DNA of 64,000 nucleotides from Streptomyces hyaluromycini (lineage in GTDB: Bacteria; Actinomycetota; Actinomycetes; Streptomycetales; Streptomycetaceae). The number at the start of each line of letters is the position of its first letter. The first letter of the stretch is position 1. Under the pieces are notes generated by a model, which worked only from the letters and a program-made list of their open reading frames with translations, searched no databases and had not been told where the DNA came from. The position numbers and the translations under genes are program-made. Location of the stretch: positions 416,860-480,859 of the forward strand of contig NZ_BCFL01000021.1 in the NCBI RefSeq assembly GCF_002217755.1. The letters are read 5' to 3'. Below, one piece after another: positions 1-8,382 of this stretch.

Positions 1-363
1 AAGGACCCGTCCAAGGTCGACCGCTCGGCCGCCTACGCGATGCGCTGGGTCGCCAAGAACGTGGTCGCCGCAGGTCTGGCGTCCCGCTGCGAGGTCCAGG
101 TCGCGTACGCGATCGGCAAGGCCGAGCCCGTCGGTCTCTTCGTCGAGACCTTCGGCACCGCCAAGGTCGACGCCGAGAAGATCGAGAAGGCGATCGACGA
201 GGTCTTCGACCTGCGCCCGGCCGCCATCATCCGCGACCTCGACCTGCTCCGCCCGATCTACTCCCAGACCGCCGCGTACGGCCACTTCGGCCGCGAGCTC
301 CCCGACTTCACCTGGGAGCGCACGGACCGCGTGGACGCCCTGCGCAAGGCCGCGGGCCTGTAA
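1..363 (+). CDS. metK: S-adenosylmethionine synthetase, C-terminal fragment
   Basis: This is the 3' end of methionine adenosyltransferase, which makes S-adenosylmethionine from methionine and ATP in the cytoplasm. The frame is open from base 1 and ends at the TAA at 361-363. The visible 120 residues contain the conserved C-terminal domain: a DRSAAYAMRW stretch, then VAYAIGKAEPVGLFVETFGT, and the conserved tail near residue 100 (TAAYGHFGR). The 5' part lies outside the window. A strong hairpin follows directly, so this looks like the end of a transcription unit. Identification is by the very conserved family sequence and by its place before priA. Confidence 0.97.
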   Translation, partial: KDPSKVDRSAAYAMRWVAKNVVAAGLASRCEVQVAYAIGKAEPVGLFVETFGTAKVDAEKIEKAIDEVFDLRPAAIIRDLDLLRPIYSQTAAYGHFGRELPDFTWERTDRVDALRKAAGL

Positions 364-380
364 CCCCGGAGCCGCCTCGA

Positions 381-418
381 CGAAGGCCCGGTTTCCCCTT
401 CGGGGGAGCCGGGCCTTC
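381..418 (+). terminator. Hairpin terminator after metK
   Basis: A long near-perfect inverted repeat: CGAAGGCCCGG, then a C-run, a TTCG loop, a G-run and CCGGGCCTTCG. It starts 17 bases after the metK stop. There is no U-tract, as is usual for Streptomyces terminators. Confidence 0.8.
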
Positions 419-508
419 GCCGCGCCCGGGGGCCGGGGGAAGCGGCCGGGTGCCGAGAGTGATCTCGGGCGGCGCCGGTTGTCAGTGGTGTTTGGTAAGA
501 ATGCAAGG

Positions 509-2674
509 GTGAGCAGCGAGAACGGGCAGGGGGGCGAGGGCGCCGGAGGGGCGCCGCCGGAGCAGCTCGCGCTCATTCGGGAGAGCGTGCGGGGGGCCAA
601 GGTGCCCCGGGCCAAACCCCGGACCTGGCGGGGGGCCGAGCTGGCCGAGCGGTTGCCGGTCGCGCGGGTGCTCGTGGACAAGGGTGTGCTCCATCTCGAC
701 CGGTACTTCGACTACGCCGTCCCCGCCGAGCTGGACGCCGACGCGCAGCCGGGGGTGCGGGTGCGGGTGCGGTTCGGGGCCGGCCGGCACCGGGTGCGGG
801 ACGGGCGCCGCGAAGGCGGGGGACTCATCGACGGGTTCCTGGTGGAGCGGCTCGCCGAGTCCGACTACGCGGGGCCGCTGGCCGCCCTGGCCCAGGTGGT
901 GTCGCCCGAGCCGGTGCTGAGCGCGGAGCTGCTGCGGCTCGCACGGGCGGTCGCCGACCGGTACGCGGGAAGCCTCGCGGATGTGCTGCAGCTGGCCGTG
1001 CCGCCGCGCAGCGCACGGGCCGAGAAGCGGCCGTCCCCCGAACCGCTGCCGCCCCCGCCGGTGCCCGGCGCCGGATCCTGGACGCGGTACGAGCACGGGA
1101 CCGCCTTCGTCGAGGCGCTGGCCTCCGGCGGCACGCCGCGTGCGGTGTGGAACGCCCTGCCGGGGCCCGGGTGGAGCGAGGAGATCGCCCGGGCCGTCGC
1201 CGCCACGCTCGCCTCGGGACGCGGCGCGCTCGTCGTCGTACCGGACGGGCGGGCCGCCGCGCGGGTCGATGCCGCGCTGACCGATGTGCTGGGCGAAGGG
1301 CGGCACGCGCTGCTCACGGCCGATGCCGGGCCCGAGAAGCGGTATGCGCAGTGGCTGGCCGTCAGCCGCGGCTCGGTGCGGGCGGTGGTGGGGACGCGGG
1401 CGGCCATGTTCGCGCCCGTCCGGGATCTCGGGCTCGTCGCGATCTGGGACGACGGGGACGACAGCCACAGTGAACAGCACGCTCCGCAGCCGCATGCGCG
1501 GGATGTGCTGCTGTTGCGTGCTGCGCTGGACAAGTGCGGGTTTCTGCTCGGCAGTTGGAGCTGCACGGTGGAGGCCGCACAGCTCGTGGAGAACGGCTGG
1601 GCGCGGCCCCTGGTGGCGGGACGGGAGCAGGTACGGCGGGCGGCACCGCTGGTACGGACGGTCGGCGACGGAGACCTCGCACGGGACGAGGCCGCACGGG
1701 CCGCGCGGCTGCCGACGCTCGCCTGGCAGGCCGTCCGGGACGGACTGCGGCACGGGCCGGTGCTGGTGCAGGTGCCCCGGCGGGGGTATGTGCCGCGGAT
1801 GGCCTGCGCCCAGTGCCGGGAACCGGCTCGTTGCCGGCACTGCGCCGGTCCGCTGGAGGCGCGGGACGCCGGGGCGCTGGCATGCGGGTGGTGCGGGCGT
1901 GCGGAGGGCGACTGGCACTGCCCCGAGTGCGGCGGCTTCCGGCTGCGGGCCCAGGTGGTCGGGGCCCGGCGGACCGCCGAGGAGTTGGGGCGGGCCTTTC
2001 CCGCCGTACCCGTACGGACCTCGGGGCGCGAGCAGGTGCTGGACACCGTGCCGGGGACACCCGCACTGGTCGTGAGCACCCCGGGCGCGGAGCCGGTCGC
2101 CGAGGGCGGCTACGCGGCGGCCCTGCTGCTGGACGGCTGGGCCATGCTGGGGCGGCCGGATCTGCGGGCCGGTGAGGACGCGCTGCGCCGGTGGATCGCG
2201 GCCGGGGCACTGGTGCGGCCGCAGGGGGACGGCGGGACCGTGGTCGTCGTCGCGGAGCCGACGCTGCGGCCCGTGCAGGCGCTGGTGCGGTGGGATCCCG
2301 TCGGGCACGCGGTACGGGAGTTGGCCGAGCGGGCGGAGCTGGGGTTTCCGCCGGTGTCGCGGATGGCGGCGGTCTCGGGGACGGCGGAGGCGCTCGCCGA
2401 GTTCCTCGGTACGGCCGAACTGCCTTCGGATGCCGAGGTGTTGGGGCCGGTGCCGGTGCCCGTGGTGCGGGCCGGGGCGCCTCGGCGGGCGGGGGCGCCG
2501 CCGCCGGGGGAGCACTGGGAGCGGGCGCTGGTACGGGTGCCGCCGGGGAGCGGGGCGGCGCTCGCCTCCGCGCTGAAGTCGGCTCAGGCGGCGCGGATGG
2601 CGCGGGGGAGCGGGAGCGGGGCCGGGGGCGGGGAGGCGGTCCGGGTGCGGATCGATCCGCCGGACATCGGGTGA
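509..2674 (+). CDS. priA: Primosomal protein N' (PriA), helicase-degenerate actinobacterial type
   Basis: PriA recognises stalled replication forks and reloads the replisome. The protein is about 721 aa with an N-terminal DNA-binding region, a helicase-like core and a cysteine cluster in the second half (CAQC, CRHC, CGWC, CPEC), the Zn-binding module typical of PriA. What is odd is that the expected Walker A loop is replaced by a GPGWSEEIARA segment with no GK[ST], and the DEAH box is degenerate (AIWDDGDD). This matches the actinobacterial PriA type thought to lack helicase activity. I chose the GTG at 509; an in-frame TTG at 479 would add ten residues. A convergent gene follows with a terminator between. 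Confidence 0.93.
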   Translation: MSSENGQGGEGAGGAPPEQLALIRESVRGAKVPRAKPRTWRGAELAERLPVARVLVDKGVLHLDRYFDYAVPAELDADAQPGVRVRVRFGAGRHRVRDGRREGGGLIDGFLVERLAESDYAGPLAALAQVVSPEPVLSAELLRLARAVADRYAGSLADVLQLAVPPRSARAEKRPSPEPLPPPPVPGAGSWTRYEHGTAFVEALASGGTPRAVWNALPGPGWSEEIARAVAATLASGRGALVVVPDGRAAARVDAALTDVLGEGRHALLTADAGPEKRYAQWLAVSRGSVRAVVGTRAAMFAPVRDLGLVAIWDDGDDSHSEQHAPQPHARDVLLLRAALDKCGFLLGSWSCTVEAAQLVENGWARPLVAGREQVRRAAPLVRTVGDGDLARDEAARAARLPTLAWQAVRDGLRHGPVLVQVPRRGYVPRMACAQCREPARCRHCAGPLEARDAGALACGWCGRAEGDWHCPECGGFRLRAQVVGARRTAEELGRAFPAVPVRTSGREQVLDTVPGTPALVVSTPGAEPVAEGGYAAALLLDGWAMLGRPDLRAGEDALRRWIAAGALVRPQGDGGTVVVVAEPTLRPVQALVRWDPVGHAVRELAERAELGFPPVSRMAAVSGTAEALAEFLGTAELPSDAEVLGPVPVPVVRAGAPRRAGAPPPGEHWERALVRVPPGSGAALASALKSAQAARMARGSGSGAGGGEAVRVRIDPPDIG

Positions 2675-2685
2675 CCGGCAGACGG

Positions 2686-2716
2686 CTGCCCTCCCGGGTG
2701 CTTGCCGGGAGGGCAG
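2686..2716. terminator. Bidirectional hairpin terminator
   Basis: A perfect 12-bp stem (CTGCCCTCCCGG and its complement) with a 7-base loop. It lies 12 bases after priA and about 70 bases after the end of the convergent small gene, so it can serve both. Confidence 0.8.
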
Positions 2717-2784
2717 AGGCGGGCGGGTCGGCCCTTCAGGTCAGCCGTGGTGTCGGTCGGCCGCTGTGTGCGTCAGCCGTTGCG

Positions 2785-3339
2785 TCAGCCGTTGCGCGGG
2801 CCGGGGAAGGCTGTCGGCCTGGCCTCGTCGCGGAGGGTGGGGCTGCCGGCGGTCGGCTGGGTCGGCATGGAGCGGGCGGCCGGGACCGTCGGCACGGTGG
2901 TGGGCAGGCCGCCGCCCACGTTGATCGTGCGGGACCCCGACGGTTCCGTGGACCGGTCGGGCTCGGCGGTGACCGTCGTCGTCTGGGCCGCGGCGCGACG
3001 GGCGCCGTAACGGCGGTGCACCGCCTGCTTGGTGACTCCGAGCGCGGAGCCCACCGCGTCCCACGAGAAGCCGAGTGAACGGTCGAAGTCCACGGCGGCC
3101 GTGACCAGGGTCTCGACACTGTCCCGGAGTTCCTGGGCGAGACGGACCGTCGGGGCGGGGGCGCGTCCGTAGACGACGAAGCCCGTGGACGGGCCGGAGC
3201 GGCGCGGGCGGTAGACGTTGCCCAACTGGGCGGTGAGCGTGCGTAGTGCGTCCACCTGTCGGCGGACCCGCTCGATGTCCCGCACCAGCAAGTGCAGGCT
3301 GGCCCGGGCCTGGGCGTCGTGGGTTGCGTGGTCGGCCAT
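2785..3339 (-). CDS. Conserved hypothetical protein with helix-turn-helix-like segment
   Basis: A 184-aa protein of a kind found between priA and fmt in streptomycetes; I do not know its function. The N-terminal half is probably helical (ARASLHLLVRDIERVRRQVD). Around residue 100 there is a plausible helix-turn-helix, SWDAVGSALGVTKQAVHRRY, which suggests DNA binding. The C-terminal 50 residues are low-complexity, rich in Pro, Thr and Ala. The start is set at the ATG at 3339, preceded by AGAGG; a TTG two codons upstream is also open but less likely. It reads towards priA. The 470 bases upstream, shared with fmt, hold a tandem repeat. Confidence 0.75.
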   Translation of the reverse strand: MADHATHDAQARASLHLLVRDIERVRRQVDALRTLTAQLGNVYRPRRSGPSTGFVVYGRAPAPTVRLAQELRDSVETLVTAAVDFDRSLGFSWDAVGSALGVTKQAVHRRYGARRAAAQTTTVTAEPDRSTEPSGSRTINVGGGLPTTVPTVPAARSMPTQPTAGSPTLRDEARPTAFPGPRNG

Positions 3340-3492
3340 GAACAAGCCTCTCGAACCGGCGTTGAAAGGAATGGGCCGCGCATGCGGCCCGTTGTGGTCA
3401 ACTCTCTCTTGACCAACGCGTGGGCGCTCCGCTGGTCACGGTGTGGGGGCGTATGGGCATATGCGTACGCCGTGCGGCGGGGGTTGCACCAC

Positions 3493-3708
3493 CCGGGAGC
3501 CTCTCCCACCCGCGCACCACTCGTCCCGGTGGGCAGAGAGGTCGGGCGACCTGTGGGGGTACTCGGCGCCGGCGGCCGGCCGTTCGCTGTGGCGGGAATC
3601 CCGGGAGCTTCTCTCACCCGCGCACCACTCGTCCCGGTCGGCAGAGAGGTCGGGCGACCTGTGGGGGTACTCGGCGCCGGCGGCCGGCCGCTCGCTGTGG
3701 GCGGTTGG
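3493..3708. repeat. Two tandem copies of a 108-bp unit upstream of fmt
   Basis: Copy 1 begins at 3493 and copy 2 at 3601, both with CCGGGAGC; the offset stays at 108 bases throughout (for example GCGCACCACTCGTCCCGGT at 3512 and 3620). There are only a few mismatches. The unit length is 36 codons and some frames stay open, but no convincing gene covers the region. It fills most of the gap between the divergent hypothetical gene and fmt. Beyond it, 3709-3807 presumably holds the fmt promoter, though I see no clear boxes. Confidence 0.9.
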
Positions 3709-3807
3709 CTTGGTCGTTGGGCGTTCGCCGTGGGTGGTGGTTGATTGTTGCGGCATAGACTTGTGTGTTGCCCGTGTTGATGTCGTTCGAGAGGGTCGCA
3801 GTCGCCC

Positions 3808-4740
3808 ATGAAGCTTGTCTTCGCCGGTACCCCCGAAGTCGCCGTTCCTGCTCTGGACGCTCTCATCTCCTCCGGACGGCACGAGGTGGCCGCCGTGGTC
3901 ACGCGCCCCGATGCGCCGGCCGGGCGGGGGCGCAGGCTGGTCGCTTCTCCTGTGGCCGAGCGGGCGATGGAGGCCGGGATCGAGGTGCTGAGGCCGCTCA
4001 AGCCGCGCGATCCGGAGTTTCTGGAGCGGCTGAGGGAGATCGGGCCGGACTGCTGTCCGGTGGTCGCGTACGGCGCGCTGCTGCCGCGGGTTGCGCTGGA
4101 CGTGCCGGTCCACGGGTGGGTCAACCTGCACTTCTCGCTGCTTCCCGCCTGGCGCGGGGCAGCTCCGGTGCAGCACTCCATCATGGGGGGCGACGAGATC
4201 ACGGGCGCATCTACGTTCCTCATCGAGGAGGGGCTCGACTCCGGGCCCGTCTACGGCACCGTCACCGAGGAGATCCGGCCCACCGACACCAGCGGTGACC
4301 TGCTGACCCGGCTCGCCTTCGCCGGGGCCGGCCTGCTCGCCGCGACCATGGACGGCATCGAGGACGGCAGGCTCAAGGCCGTACCGCAGCCCGGGGAGGG
4401 CATCACCCTCGCGCCGAAGATCACCGTCGAGGACGCGAAGGTCGACTGGGCGGCGCCGGCGCTGAGGGTCGACCGGGTGGTGCGGGGCTGCACCCCGGCC
4501 CCCGGCGCCTGGACCACCTTCCGCGGTGAGCGGCTCAAGCTCATCCAGGTCACGCCGGTGCCCGAGCGGACCGATCTCGCCCCGGCCCGGATCGCCGTGG
4601 GGAAGAACAGCGTGCACGTGGGGACGGGGTCGTACGCCGTGGAACTGCTGTGGGTGCAGGCCCAGGGCAAGAAGCCGATGCGGGCCGCCGACTGGGCGCG
4701 CGGCGTGCGCATCGGCACCGGGGAGTCCCTCGGAGCCTGA
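3808..4740 (+). CDS. fmt: Methionyl-tRNA formyltransferase
   Basis: Formylates Met-tRNA(fMet) with 10-formyl-tetrahydrofolate for translation initiation. It is 310 aa, the normal length. The N-terminal formyltransferase domain opens with KLVFAGTPEVAVPALDAL; the catalytic region reads VNLHFSLLPAWRGAAPVQHS, followed by the conserved IMGGDEITGASTF. The C-terminal tRNA-binding domain covers roughly residues 205-310. The ATG at 3808 follows a GAGAGGG-type ribosome binding site. rsmB starts 83 bases downstream on the same strand, the common fmt-rsmB pairing. Confidence 0.97.
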   Translation: MKLVFAGTPEVAVPALDALISSGRHEVAAVVTRPDAPAGRGRRLVASPVAERAMEAGIEVLRPLKPRDPEFLERLREIGPDCCPVVAYGALLPRVALDVPVHGWVNLHFSLLPAWRGAAPVQHSIMGGDEITGASTFLIEEGLDSGPVYGTVTEEIRPTDTSGDLLTRLAFAGAGLLAATMDGIEDGRLKAVPQPGEGITLAPKITVEDAKVDWAAPALRVDRVVRGCTPAPGAWTTFRGERLKLIQVTPVPERTDLAPARIAVGKNSVHVGTGSYAVELLWVQAQGKKPMRAADWARGVRIGTGESLGA

Positions 4741-4823
4741 GCGCCCTCTCCCAGCAGCGGCTTTCCGGCGTACGCGGCGTACGCTGGGAGTCGCCTCATC
4801 CTCATACCCGGAGCACCTTTTTC

Positions 4824-6251
4824 GTGAGCGAGCAGTCCCGGCGGCCGCGCAGGCCCGCCAAGCCATACCGTCGTCCCCAGAGGGACCCCGTCCGCATCCT
4901 CGCCTTCGAGGCGCTGCGCGCCGTGGACGAGCGGGACGCGTACGCCAACCTCGTGCTGCCGCCACTGCTCCGCAAGGCCCGGGAGAAGGAGGGACCCGAA
5001 AAGTTCGACGGGCGGGACGCCGCGCTCGCGACCGAGCTGGTGTACGGGACACTGCGCCGGCAGGGGACGTACGACGCGATCATCGCCGAGTGCGTCGACC
5101 GGCCGCTGCGCGAGGTGGACCCGCCGGTCCTTGACGTGCTCAGTCTGGGTGTGCACCAGCTGCTCGGCACGCGGATTCCCAGCCACGCGGCCGTCTCCGC
5201 CTCCGTCGAACTGGCCCGGGTGGTGCTGGGCGACGGGCGGGCCAAGTTCGTCAACGCCGTGCTCCGCAAGGTCGCGCAGGACGATCTCGACGGCTGGATC
5301 GCGAAGGTCGCGCCGCCCTACGACGAGGACCCCGAGGACCATCTCGCCGTGGTGCACTCGCATCCGCGGTGGGTCGTCTCCGCGCTCTGGGATTCGTTGG
5401 GGGGCGGACGCGCGGGGATCGAGGAGCTGCTGGCCGCCGACAACGAGCGGCCCGAGGTGACGCTGGTCGCCCGGCCCGGGCGGGCCACCGCCGAGGAACT
5501 CCTCGGGGAGGAGGCCGCCGTACGGGGGCGCTGGTCGCCGTACGCCGTGCGGCTCACCGAGGGCGGGGAGCCCGGCGCCATCCCGGCCGTCCAGGAGGGC
5601 CGGGCGGGTGTGCAGGACGAGGGCAGCCAGCTGGTCGCCCTCGCGCTCGCCGACGTGCCGGTCGAGGGCCCGGACGAGAAGTGGCTGGACGGCTGTGCCG
5701 GACCCGGCGGCAAGGCCGCGCTGCTCGCCGCGCTGGCCGCCGAGCGGGGGGCCGTGCTGCTCGCCTCCGAGAAGCAGCCGCACCGGGCCGGGTTGGTGGC
5801 GAAGGCGCTGCACGGCAACCCGGGGCCGTACCAGGTCATCGCCGCCGACGGCACCCGGCCGCCGTGGCGCCCCGGCACCTTCGACCGGGTCCTGATGGAC
5901 GTTCCCTGCACGGGGCTGGGCGCGCTGCGCCGCCGCCCGGAGGCACGGTGGCGCCGCCGTCCCGAGGACCTCGACAACTTCGGTCCGCTGCAGCGTGCGC
6001 TGTTGCGTACCGCGATCGACTCGGTGCGGGTGGGCGGGGTGGTCGGTTACGCGACCTGTTCCCCGCATCTGGCGGAGACGCGGGCGGTGGTCCAGGACGT
6101 GCTGAAGCAGTGTCCGGAGACCGAGCTGGTGGATGCGCGGCCGTTGCTGCCGGGGGTGCCGGAGCTCGGGGAAGGGCCGGATGTGCAGCTGTGGCCGCAT
6201 GTGCACGGCACGGACGCGATGTACCTGGCGCTGATCCGGAGGACTGGCTGA
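4824..6251 (+). CDS. rsmB: 16S rRNA (cytosine-967-C5) methyltransferase RsmB
   Basis: Methylates C967 of 16S rRNA using SAM. At 475 aa it has the N-terminal NusB-like RNA-binding domain (residues about 15-150, beginning DPVRILAFEALRAVDERDAY) and the C-terminal methyltransferase domain with the SAM loop (CAGPGGKAALLAALA). Both family cysteines are present: the one in DVPCTGLGALRRRPEARWRR and the one in GYATCSPHLAET. The GTG at 4824 fits the family N-terminus (SEQSRRPRRPAKPYRR); an open extension back to 4650 overlaps fmt and is not needed. The stop is followed directly by the dispersed 170-bp repeat. Confidence 0.96.
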   Translation: MSEQSRRPRRPAKPYRRPQRDPVRILAFEALRAVDERDAYANLVLPPLLRKAREKEGPEKFDGRDAALATELVYGTLRRQGTYDAIIAECVDRPLREVDPPVLDVLSLGVHQLLGTRIPSHAAVSASVELARVVLGDGRAKFVNAVLRKVAQDDLDGWIAKVAPPYDEDPEDHLAVVHSHPRWVVSALWDSLGGGRAGIEELLAADNERPEVTLVARPGRATAEELLGEEAAVRGRWSPYAVRLTEGGEPGAIPAVQEGRAGVQDEGSQLVALALADVPVEGPDEKWLDGCAGPGGKAALLAALAAERGAVLLASEKQPHRAGLVAKALHGNPGPYQVIAADGTRPPWRPGTFDRVLMDVPCTGLGALRRRPEARWRRRPEDLDNFGPLQRALLRTAIDSVRVGGVVGYATCSPHLAETRAVVQDVLKQCPETELVDARPLLPGVPELGEGPDVQLWPHVHGTDAMYLALIRRTG

Positions 6252-6252
6252 G

Positions 6253-6424
6253 GCGGGGGGGTGGGGACGCTTACCGGCGCTGGCGCTTGCAGGCTGCCGC
6301 TGCGCCCACCCGTGCCGCCCTGCGGCACGCCTGCCCGCAGCTGAGTGGCTGACATGCAGGACGCGGCTGGACAGCGCCCCGTAAGGGGCGCGGGGAACTG
6401 CGCGAGCAACCCCCGCCCACCCGC
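6253..6424 (+). repeat. Dispersed intergenic repeat element, copy A
   Basis: About 170 bases between rsmB and rpe that match, in reverse complement, 50618-50779. It holds two hairpins: GTGCCGCcctGCGGCAC, and GCGCCCCgtaAGGGGCGC followed by the motif GGGGAACTGCGCG. It begins 2 bases after the rsmB stop and reads in the same direction as rsmB; copy B has the same relation to its AAA ATPase gene. No coding is apparent. A shorter third copy lies inside the ROK gene at 42271. Confidence 0.85.
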
Positions 6425-6496
6425 ACCGGACCCACAACCGAAACCGCCCCCGAACCCCACTCGGCTCCCCCCGTCAGGGCATGGCACGCTTGGGGC

Positions 6497-7183
6497 ATGG
6501 CCGTGCAGATCAACCCCAGCATCCTGTCCGCCGACTTCGCCCGCCTCGCGGACGAGGCGAAGGCGGTCGAAGGCGCCGACTGGCTCCACATCGACGTCAT
6601 GGACAACCACTTCGTCCCGAACCTCACGCTCGGCGTGCCGGTCGTAGAGTCCCTGGCCCGTGCTACGGACACCCCGCTGGACTGCCACCTGATGATCGAG
6701 GCCCCTGATCGGTGGGCGCCGCAGTACGTCGAAGCGGGGGCCTCCTCCGTCACCTTCCACGTGGAGGCGGCCGCCGCGCCCGTGCGGCTCGCGCGGGAGA
6801 TCCGGGCGAAGGGCGCCCGCGCCTCCATGGCGCTCAAGCCCGCCACGCCCATCGAGCCGTACGAGGACCTGCTCCCCGAGCTGGACATGCTGCTGATCAT
6901 GACGGTCGAGCCGGGTTTCGGCGGCCAGGCGTTCCTCGACATCATGCTGCCGAAGATCCGCCGCACCCGGGAGTTGATCAGCAAGCACGGACTGGAGCTG
7001 TGGCTGCAGGTCGACGGTGGAGTTTCCGCGTCGACGATCGAACGGTGCGCGGACGCCGGAGCCGACGTTTTTGTGGCAGGTTCAGCGGTGTACGGGGCAA
7101 ACGACCCGGCAGCGGCGGTACGTGCACTACGCACCCAGGCGGCGACGGCCACCGCCCAGGCGTCGTGGGCGTGCGACCACTGA
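6497..7183 (+). CDS. rpe: Ribulose-phosphate 3-epimerase
   Basis: Interconverts ribulose 5-phosphate and xylulose 5-phosphate in the pentose phosphate pathway. The 228-aa protein is a TIM barrel with all family signatures in order: NPSILSADFARL at the N-terminus, HIDVMDNHFVPNLTLG (metal and acid/base residues), LDCHLMI, TVEPGFGGQAFLD, LQVDGGVS and VAGSAVYG. The ATG at 6497 gives the standard start MAVQINPSILSADF. It stands alone between the repeat element and the SorC regulator. Confidence 0.97.
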   Translation: MAVQINPSILSADFARLADEAKAVEGADWLHIDVMDNHFVPNLTLGVPVVESLARATDTPLDCHLMIEAPDRWAPQYVEAGASSVTFHVEAAAAPVRLAREIRAKGARASMALKPATPIEPYEDLLPELDMLLIMTVEPGFGGQAFLDIMLPKIRRTRELISKHGLELWLQVDGGVSASTIERCADAGADVFVAGSAVYGANDPAAAVRALRTQAATATAQASWACDH

Positions 7184-7285
7184 GGTACGGGAACGTGAAC
7201 GGCTCCGATCAGGGCTGATCAAGTGCGCCGGATCTGCAAGGATGAACGGCGTATCCAGAGTGTGAACAGCAGTGAGGAGATGGCC

Positions 7286-8305
7286 GTGTCGGGTATGTCG
7301 GCGGGCCGGTCAGCCATGCGGATGGGACCCGCAGAGCTGGTGCAGGCGGCGGCCATGGCCCGCCGCTTCTACCTCGAAGGCAAGTCCAAGATCCAGATCG
7401 CTGAGGAGTTCGGCGTCAGCCGCTTCAAAGTGGCCCGGGTACTGGAGACTGCCCTCGAAAGGGATCTCGTACGCATCGAGATCCGCGTACCGGCCGAACT
7501 GGACGCCGAGCGCTCGGACGCGCTCCGCGCCCGCTACGGCCTGCGGCATGCCGTGGTGGTCGAGTCCCCGGCCGAGGCGGAGGAGACCCCGGATCCCGAG
7601 AACCTCGGCGAGGTCGCCGCGGATCTGCTCGGGGAACTCGTCAACGAGGGGGATGTGCTCGGCCTCGCCTGGGGCCGGTCCACCATCCACATGGCGGCCG
7701 CGCTCGACCGGCTGCCGCCCTGCACGGTGGTGCAGCTGACGGGCGTGTACGACGCCGGGACCTCCGAGCGCGGCTCGGTGGAGGCCGTCCGGCGGGCCGC
7801 CCAGGTGTCGGGCGGCGACGCCCACCCCATCTACGCGCCGATGCTGCTGCCCGACGCGGCCACCGCGGCCGCGCTGCGCAACCAGACCGGGATCGCCCGC
7901 GCCTTCGAGTACTTCGACAAGGTCACGGTCGCCTGTGTCTCCATCGGCTCGTGGGAGCGCGGTATCTCCACGGTGCACGACATGCTCAGCGACGAGGAGC
8001 GCGCGCACTACGCCACGCTGGGCGTCGCCGCCGAGATGGCCGCGCACCTCTTCGACGCCGAAGGCCGCCGGGTCGGACGGGACCTGGGGGAACGCTGCAT
8101 CACGGTCAAGGCCGACCAGCTGCGCCGTATCCCCGAGGTCGTCGCGATCGCGGGCGGGCAGCGCAAGGCGGCCGCGATCGACGCGGTGCTGCGGTCGGGG
8201 CTGGTCACCAGCCTCGTCACGGACACCTCGGCCGCCGACTACCTGATGACGGCGGGCACCACTCCGAAGCCCGCGCTGAGCCGCGCGGACCCGGACGGTC
8301 CCTGA
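7286..8305 (+). CDS. SorC/DeoR-family sugar-binding transcriptional regulator
   Basis: A 339-aa regulator. The N-terminal helix-turn-helix is visible as KIQIAEEFGVSRFKVARVLE (about residues 33-52), and the rest is the SorC sugar-phosphate-binding domain (LGLAWGRSTIHMAAALDRLP, then a central TGVYDAGTSERGSVEAVRR region). Such proteins usually sense a phosphorylated sugar, and its position 100 bases after rpe suggests a link to pentose metabolism, which is inference. The GTG at 7286 is favoured because GAGGAG at 7274-7279 sits 6 bases upstream; in-frame GTG 7223 and ATG 7280 are alternatives. Confidence 0.88.
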   Translation: MSGMSAGRSAMRMGPAELVQAAAMARRFYLEGKSKIQIAEEFGVSRFKVARVLETALERDLVRIEIRVPAELDAERSDALRARYGLRHAVVVESPAEAEETPDPENLGEVAADLLGELVNEGDVLGLAWGRSTIHMAAALDRLPPCTVVQLTGVYDAGTSERGSVEAVRRAAQVSGGDAHPIYAPMLLPDAATAAALRNQTGIARAFEYFDKVTVACVSIGSWERGISTVHDMLSDEERAHYATLGVAAEMAAHLFDAEGRRVGRDLGERCITVKADQLRRIPEVVAIAGGQRKAAAIDAVLRSGLVTSLVTDTSAADYLMTAGTTPKPALSRADPDGP

Positions 8306-8320
8306 CCCGGATCATGCCAT

Positions 8321-8356
8321 CGCCGCGGCAGCCGGCCTGACAACGCTGCCGCGGCG
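8321..8356. terminator. Bidirectional hairpin terminator
   Basis: A perfect 12-bp stem (CGCCGCGGCAGC with its complement) and 12-base loop lies between the converging SorC and TetR genes. Confidence 0.8.
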
Positions 8357-8382
8357 GACGAGCGGGCCCTGGAGACAGGGTT

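Noticed and set aside
482..2515. A 677-codon open frame on the minus strand opposite priA
   Set aside because: Very Arg/Pro/Gly-rich translation with no domain; a mirror effect of the high GC third positions of priA.
3292..3744. A 150-codon plus-strand frame with 36-residue repeats over the tandem repeat
   Set aside because: No ribosome binding site, overlaps the reverse-strand gene, and several frames are equally open; treated as a DNA repeat.
4251..6437. A 728-codon minus-strand open frame opposite fmt and rsmB
   Set aside because: It spans two well-supported genes, has no motif and its composition is that of an antisense shadow.
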